Source: DASRSS01 sp963799045 (lineage in GTDB: Bacteria > Actinomycetota > Actinomycetes > Mycobacteriales > Jatrophihabitantaceae). Taken from it: a stretch of DNA of 64,000 nt. Position 1 is the first letter of the stretch; each line of letters opens with the position of its first letter. Location of the stretch: assembly GCA_963799045.1 (NCBI GenBank), contig CAWCVN010000001.1, forward strand, positions 434,001-498,000, read 5' to 3'. Below, in pieces: positions 60,050 to 64,000 of this stretch. Below the pieces are notes generated by a model. It was not told the DNA's origin, did not search any database, and worked only from the letters and a program-made list of their open reading frames with translations. A program made the position numbers and the translations under genes.

Positions 60050-60814
60050 TCAGCGTGCCTGCGGGCGCTGTGTCCGGTACCGGCAGAACAGCGCGCCGTC
60101 CTCCTCAAGCAGGCCGGTGAGGGCGAGCGGGACCGTGTCGCCCGGCCAGACCTCGCCGGCGACGATCCGGCGAGCCCCGGGGCCGCTCAGCGTCGGGGTG
60201 ACGGACAGGCACAGCTCGTCGACGACGCTGGCATGCGCCATCTCGGCGAACAGGGTCGGACCGCCCTCGCTCAGGATCCGGGTGTGACCGCGTTCTTCCA
60301 GCGCCCGGCGGGCCCCGCTCAGGTCCACGTCATCCTCGCCGCACACGACGACGTCGGCGACGCGCCGCAGCTCGGCGAGGACCGCTGGGTCGCCCGCCTC
60401 GCAGGTCAGCACGATGGTGCGGGCGTCGCCTCGCGCGTCCGTGAACAACGGTGCGGACGGGTCCAGGCGAAGCGACCGGGTCACGACTGCGACAGGCAGG
60501 TATTCGGCGAAGCCGTAGTCGCGGCGCAGCGCGGCGCGCCGCGTGCTGAGCCCGATCGACCCGTACCCCTCGGTGCGGACCGTCCCGGCACCGACCAGCA
60601 CGACGTCGGCGAGGTCGCGAAGTGCGGCGAACACTCGGTTGTCGCCGCGGGTCTGCAGCCCGCGCGACAGGCCGTCCTGGGTCGCCGCGCCGTCGACGCT
60701 GGCCACGAAGTTCACCCGCAGCCCGCCGCCGTCCAGCCAGTCGCGGCCGTAGAACTCGTGCAGGTCCGGTTCGCCATCCCCCGGGCTGGGCAGCAGCTCA
60801 CGCACGCCGTCCAT
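60050..60814 (-). CDS. RibD C-terminal-like pyrimidine reductase family protein
   Basis: A 254-residue NADPH-dependent reductase. VNFVASVDGAATQDGLSRGL, DNRVFAALRDLADVVLVGAG and HTRILSEGGPTLFAEM are typical of the RibD reductase/dihydrofolate-reductase-like fold. In actinomycetes many stand-alone copies of this size exist; some act in riboflavin synthesis, others are unassigned. No other rib gene is near. Start ATG 60814 is the first in frame. Confidence 0.85.
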   Translation of the reverse strand: MDGVRELLPSPGDGEPDLHEFYGRDWLDGGGLRVNFVASVDGAATQDGLSRGLQTRGDNRVFAALRDLADVVLVGAGTVRTEGYGSIGLSTRRAALRRDYGFAEYLPVAVVTRSLRLDPSAPLFTDARGDARTIVLTCEAGDPAVLAELRRVADVVVCGEDDVDLSGARRALEERGHTRILSEGGPTLFAEMAHASVVDELCLSVTPTLSGPGARRIVAGEVWPGDTVPLALTGLLEEDGALFCRYRTQRPQAR

Positions 60815-60859
60815 CTCAGCACGAGCAGAGCGATCAGCCCACGATTAGGCTTGACTCCC

Positions 60860-61567
60860 GTGCCGTCGTTCCCTGTGCCCAGCTCCGTCGAGCGCGTGCT
60901 CGACACGGCATTGGACAAGGCGCTCACCGTGCAGCGGCCGGTCGTCATCGCGTACCTGGAGCGGGTGAAGGCCGGAAAGCCGCACGCGTCACCGGCGATG
61001 GTGGTGGAGCAGCTCGAGCACCGTTACTTCGCCGCGGCGGTGGGGATCGGCGCGGCCTCCGGCGGCGCGGCGGCGGTTCCGGGTGTCGGTACCGCGACGT
61101 CGCTGGCGACGGGCGTCGGCGAGATCACCGCGTTCGTGGCCGCAACAGGCATGTACGTGCTCGCGCTCGCCGAGCTGCACTCGGTGCCGGTGAGCGACCC
61201 GCAGGTGCGCCGGGCACTCGTGCTGGGCGCGCTGGTCGGCTCCGGCGGTGAGGCCGCACTGGAGGGTGTCGAGGCGGGGACGGGACGGCACTGGGCCCAG
61301 GTGCTGAACCGGCCGGACGCCAAGGGCAAGATCGCCGGCATCAACGGCAAGCTCACGCGCCTGCTCGTCACCCGCTTCGGCGCCCGGCAGGGTGCGCTGC
61401 TGTTCGGCCGCGCCCTTCCGCTCGGCATCGGGGCGGGGATCGGCGCCGCCGGCAACGCCGCCCTCGCGCGGGCGGCAATCGGGTCGGCCCGCCGCGCGTT
61501 CGGCCCGGCGCCGCGCGCCTTCCCGCCGCGCGTCGTCGACGTGCCCCCGGCCGTCGAGGGGGGCTGA
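60860..61567 (+). CDS. EcsC-like or related membrane-associated protein, uncharacterised
   Basis: A 235-residue protein from a GTG at 60860. Helical N-terminus (VERVLDTALDKALTVQRPVV), then a glycine-zipper-like hydrophobic region (AAAVGIGAASGGAAAVPGVG, TATSLATGVGEITAFVAATG) and a second one near residue 195 (LPLGIGAGIGAAGNAALARA). I see similarity to EcsC-type proteins, which are of unknown role. The gene starts close to its promoter (TTGACT seven bases ahead could be a -35 or chance). Paired with the next small gene four bases downstream. Confidence 0.6.
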   Translation: MPSFPVPSSVERVLDTALDKALTVQRPVVIAYLERVKAGKPHASPAMVVEQLEHRYFAAAVGIGAASGGAAAVPGVGTATSLATGVGEITAFVAATGMYVLALAELHSVPVSDPQVRRALVLGALVGSGGEAALEGVEAGTGRHWAQVLNRPDAKGKIAGINGKLTRLLVTRFGARQGALLFGRALPLGIGAGIGAAGNAALARAAIGSARRAFGPAPRAFPPRVVDVPPAVEGG

Positions 61568-61570
61568 GGC

Positions 61571-61834
61571 ATGGGCCCGGCGCAGCTGCGCGGATGGATC
61601 GAGGACGCGCTGGCCCGCCACGACCGTGACTCGCGCGAGCGCGGTGAGGCCGTCAGCGAGGTCGGCGTCGAGGAGATCGTCGACGCCGTGTGGGGGCGCC
61701 TGCCGCTCGAGGTCCGCCGCCAGACCAGCCGCGCCCAGGTGCAGGCGAGTCTGACCATGCTCACGCTGCGGCACGGGATCGCCGTGCGACGCGAGGCGTC
61801 AGCGGAGGATCGCGGCCGACTCGGGGGCCAGTAG
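61571..61834 (+). CDS. Small uncharacterised protein
   Basis: An 87-residue helical protein (MGPAQLRGWIEDALARHDRD, VEEIVDAVWGRLPLEVRRQT) following the EcsC-like gene by three bases, so co-transcribed. Its last 36 bases overlap the convergent treZ end. No family recognised. Confidence 0.6.
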   Translation: MGPAQLRGWIEDALARHDRDSRERGEAVSEVGVEEIVDAVWGRLPLEVRRQTSRAQVQASLTMLTLRHGIAVRREASAEDRGRLGGQ

Positions 61835-63524
61835 GACCGCCCCGTCGGTCACGGCCACCGCCGGATCGGTGCTGAACACGATCTCGGACGCGTCGGTGGG
61901 CAGCTCGCGCGCGGCACCGGCGAAGTTCGCCGCGACGCGATACGCTCCGCGGCGGACTAGCAGCCAGCGCTCGTCGTCGTCGCAGTCGACGTCCGACCGC
62001 CGTGAGGTCGTCGGCGCGCAGGTCCGGCTCGGCGGCGCGCAGCGCGATCAGCTCGCGGTACAGGCGCGAGCATCGGCGCGTGGGCCGGTTTGGCTGGCTC
62101 GTCCCAGTCGAGGACGGCCTGCTCGTAGGCGGCCGGGTCCTGCGGGTCGATCATCTCGCAGACGTCCCAGCCGTGGTCCCGCGAACTCCGCGATCCGCCC
62201 CGCGCCGGTCTTGGCCGCGAGGTCCGGCTCGGGGTGCGAGGTGAAGAACGGCCAGCGCGTCGCGGCGGCCCACTCCTCACCCATCCAGAGCATCGGGGTG
62301 AACGGCGAGGTGAGCAGCAGCACGTGCGCCGACGCGCAGCAGCGCCGGCGAAGTCAGTTCGGGCAGCCGGTCGCCGACTGCGCGGTTGCCGACCTGGTCG
62401 TGGTTCTGCAGGCACACCACGAACCGGTGGCCAGGCAGTGTGCTCGCGGTCGACCGGCCTGCCGTGTGCTCGGCCGCGGAAACTGGAGTAGGTCCCGTCG
62501 TGGAAGAACGCGCGGGTGAGCACCTTCGCGATGACCGGACATCGAGCCCGAAGTCGCAGTAGTAGCCCTGCCGCTCGCCGGTGAGCGCCGCGTGCAGCGC
62601 GTGGTGCACGTCGTCGTCCCACTGGGCGTCGAGGCCGTAGCCACCACCGGCCCGCGGGGTGATCATGACCGGGTCGTTGAGGTCGGACTCGGCGATCAGC
62701 GTCAGCGGCCGGCCCAGCTCCCCGGTCAACGCGCGGACCTCGTCGGCGAGTTGGGCGAGGACGTGCGTCGGTGAGGTCGTCCACGAGCGCGTGCACGGCG
62801 TCGAGCCGCAGCCCGTCGACGTGGTAGTCGCGCAGCCACATCAGCGCGTTGTCGAGCACGAACCGGCGCACCTGCCGGCTCCTCGAGGTTGACCAGGTCG
62901 CCCCAGGTGTTGCGCCCGGGCTTGAGGTACGACCCGAACTCGGGCAGGTAGTTCCCGGACGGCCCGAGGTGGTTGTAGACGACGTCGAGCAGCACCGCGA
63001 GCCCCCGCGCGTGGCAGGCGTCGACGAAGCGCTTGAGCGCGTCCGGGCCGCCGTAGGGGGCGTGCACCGCGTACCAGCCGACGCCGTCGTAGCCCCAGTT
63101 CCAGACCCCGTTGACGGCGTTCACCGGCAGCAGCTCGACGTGCGTGACGCCGAGGCCGACCAGGTGGTCGAGCCGCTCGATCGCCGAGTCGAGGGTGGCG
63201 CCCGGGGTGAACGTGCCGACGTGCAGCTCGTAGACCAGGCCGCCGGCGAGGTCGCGGCCGCGCCAGGCGCCGTCGCGCCACTCGTATGCCGACTGGTCGT
63301 AGACGCGGCTGAGCCCGTGCACGCCGTCGGGCTGCCAGCGCGAGCGCCGGGTCAGGGCGGGGGACGGTGCCCGCGTCGAGCAGGAAGCCGTACTCGGTGC
63401 CCGGGGCCAGCTCGCGACCCCGCCACCATCCGCTATCCCCGTCCGGCTCCATCGCCTCGGCCTCGCCGCCCGTGTACAGCCGAACCGTCGACGCGCGCGG
63501 CGCCCACACCCGAATCGCACTCAC
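61799..63524 (-). pseudogene. treZ: Malto-oligosyltrehalose trehalohydrolase, with many frameshifts
   Basis: The pieces VSAIRVWAPRASTVRLYTGG, GGLVYELHVGTFTPGATLDS, VTHVELLPVNAVNGVWNWGY, RGLAVLLDVVYNHLGPSGNY, WLRDYHVDGLRLDAVHALVD, PLTLIAESDLNDPVM and TSPFTPMLWMGEEWAA are all TreZ, in order, but spread over the three minus frames with at least six changes between 63400 and 61950. TreZ releases trehalose from maltooligosyl trehalose. Start is the GTG at 63524, stop at 61799. The gene would be about 575 residues. The even spread of indels looks like poor base quality more than gene decay. Confidence 0.85.
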
Positions 63525-63607
63525 ACCGGCAACCCTGCCCGGCCGACGTGCCCCGTCAAACCCGGACCGACAGCCATCAGCCGGCGCGGCCCGGCGGCCG
63601 GCGCACC

Positions 63608-64000
63608 TCATCGCACCAGCAACGCGACCGGGTAGTCGGCGAGCAGGTCGGCGAGGGCGGTCTCGCCGTGGTGGCTGGTCCCGCTGATCGCGTCGGTCGC
63701 CTTCCCGCCCAGGTCGATCGTCGTCTCGCCCCAGCCACCGGAGCGCTCCAGCGCGACCGGCAGCCGGGTGGCGACCGTGATCACACCGCCGCGGTCGAAC
63801 GCGACCGCGTGGCGGCGGCCGGGCCGGCGGCGGTGAGCGGCGAGTAGGCGGCGAACAGGTCCGGCCAGTCGCGGCGCAGGCGCAGCGCGCGGGACACCAC
63901 CCACAGCTTGGCCGCACCGGAGGCGTCGATCGGCGGCGCGTGCACGTCCGCGTCGAGCGTGTCCAGCAGTGCCGAGTGCGCCGTCGAAGTCGACCGGCCG
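63608..64000 (-). pseudogene. treY: Malto-oligosyltrehalose synthase, 3' end, frameshifted
   Basis: C-terminal part of TreY running off the window: KLWVVSRALRLRRDWPDLFA then, after a frame change near 63820, FDRGGVITVATRLPVALERS and ALADLLADYPVALLVR. TreY makes maltooligosyl trehalose from the reducing end of glucans; treY followed by treZ with 83 bases between is the standard order. The break near 63820 is like those in treZ. Confidence 0.8.

Noticed and set aside
1..64000. CRISPR arrays, tRNA and rRNA genes
   Set aside because: No regularly spaced repeats with unique spacers and no tRNA- or rRNA-like sequence were seen on either strand.

Overview
The window is chromosomal DNA of a high-GC actinomycete. 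Support for this comes from a mycothiol-dependent formaldehyde dehydrogenase gene, an Lsr2-type nucleoid protein, AfsA/ArpA-type gamma-butyrolactone signalling genes, a class F sortase and a treY-treZ pair, together with dense GC-rich coding and many GTG starts. Genus cannot be set from the sequence alone.

Layout. 0-6 kb: housekeeping and oxidoreductase genes, several broken by frameshifts (CMD-family protein, CtpE-like P-type ATPase, GMC oxidoreductase). 6-9 kb: PPK2 and SulP transporter, translationally coupled, then a small zinc metallopeptidase. 9-11.5 kb: formaldehyde detoxification operon (mscR, MBL hydrolase, EthD-like protein). 11.5-15.8 kb: membrane-anchored protein, cold-shock protein, MFS transporter, adenylate kinase. 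15.8-26.2 kb: a catabolic locus with an RbsABC-type importer, amidohydrolase, DoxX, two-subunit class III extradiol dioxygenase, PcaR-like IclR regulator, CaiB-type CoA-transferase and citryl-CoA-lyase-like protein. A 14-bp palindrome lies before both the dioxygenase operon and the CoA-transferase, which ties the two arms together. 26.2-37.5 kb: P450, hydrolases, M15 peptidase, EamA exporter, CFA-type methyltransferase, DUF445 and Abi-alpha-like proteins.

38.58-57.29 kb: an integrated element of about 18.7 kb, inserted in the ATP-dependent DNA ligase gene ligC. A large serine integrase lies at its left end. The native ligC 5' end (29 codons up to the catalytic Lys) is stranded at the far right end, while the left end of the element supplies a substitute LigC N-terminus that restores an intact 364-codon gene, including the catalytic lysine codon. 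Joining the two chromosomal halves through the shared 7-bp core CGTCCCA recreates an in-frame 359-aa ligase. Inside are an Lsr2 paralogue, an SSB, remnants of IS630, DUF488, XRE and nucleotidyltransferase genes, a complete IS256-family element, and a gamma-butyrolactone-type signalling cassette (AfsA-like synthase, HAD phosphatase, two ArpA-like regulators, SnoaL-like protein). These are followed by an ECF sigma factor with a likely anti-sigma partner, a secreted Cys-containing protein and a lipoprotein/adaptor/MacB-like export system. Shared operator-like motifs upstream of the afsA and phosphatase genes, and a palindrome between the -35 and -10 of the secreted-protein promoter, suggest that cell-density signalling controls the cargo.

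57.4-64 kb: chromosome again, with sortase plus CHRD protein, cupredoxin plus membrane protein, a RibD-like reductase, two small proteins, then treZ and the end of treY, both carrying frameshifts. Frameshifts cluster at the two ends of the window and at least one lies at a G run, so base-calling error is a live alternative to gene decay for the broken genes.
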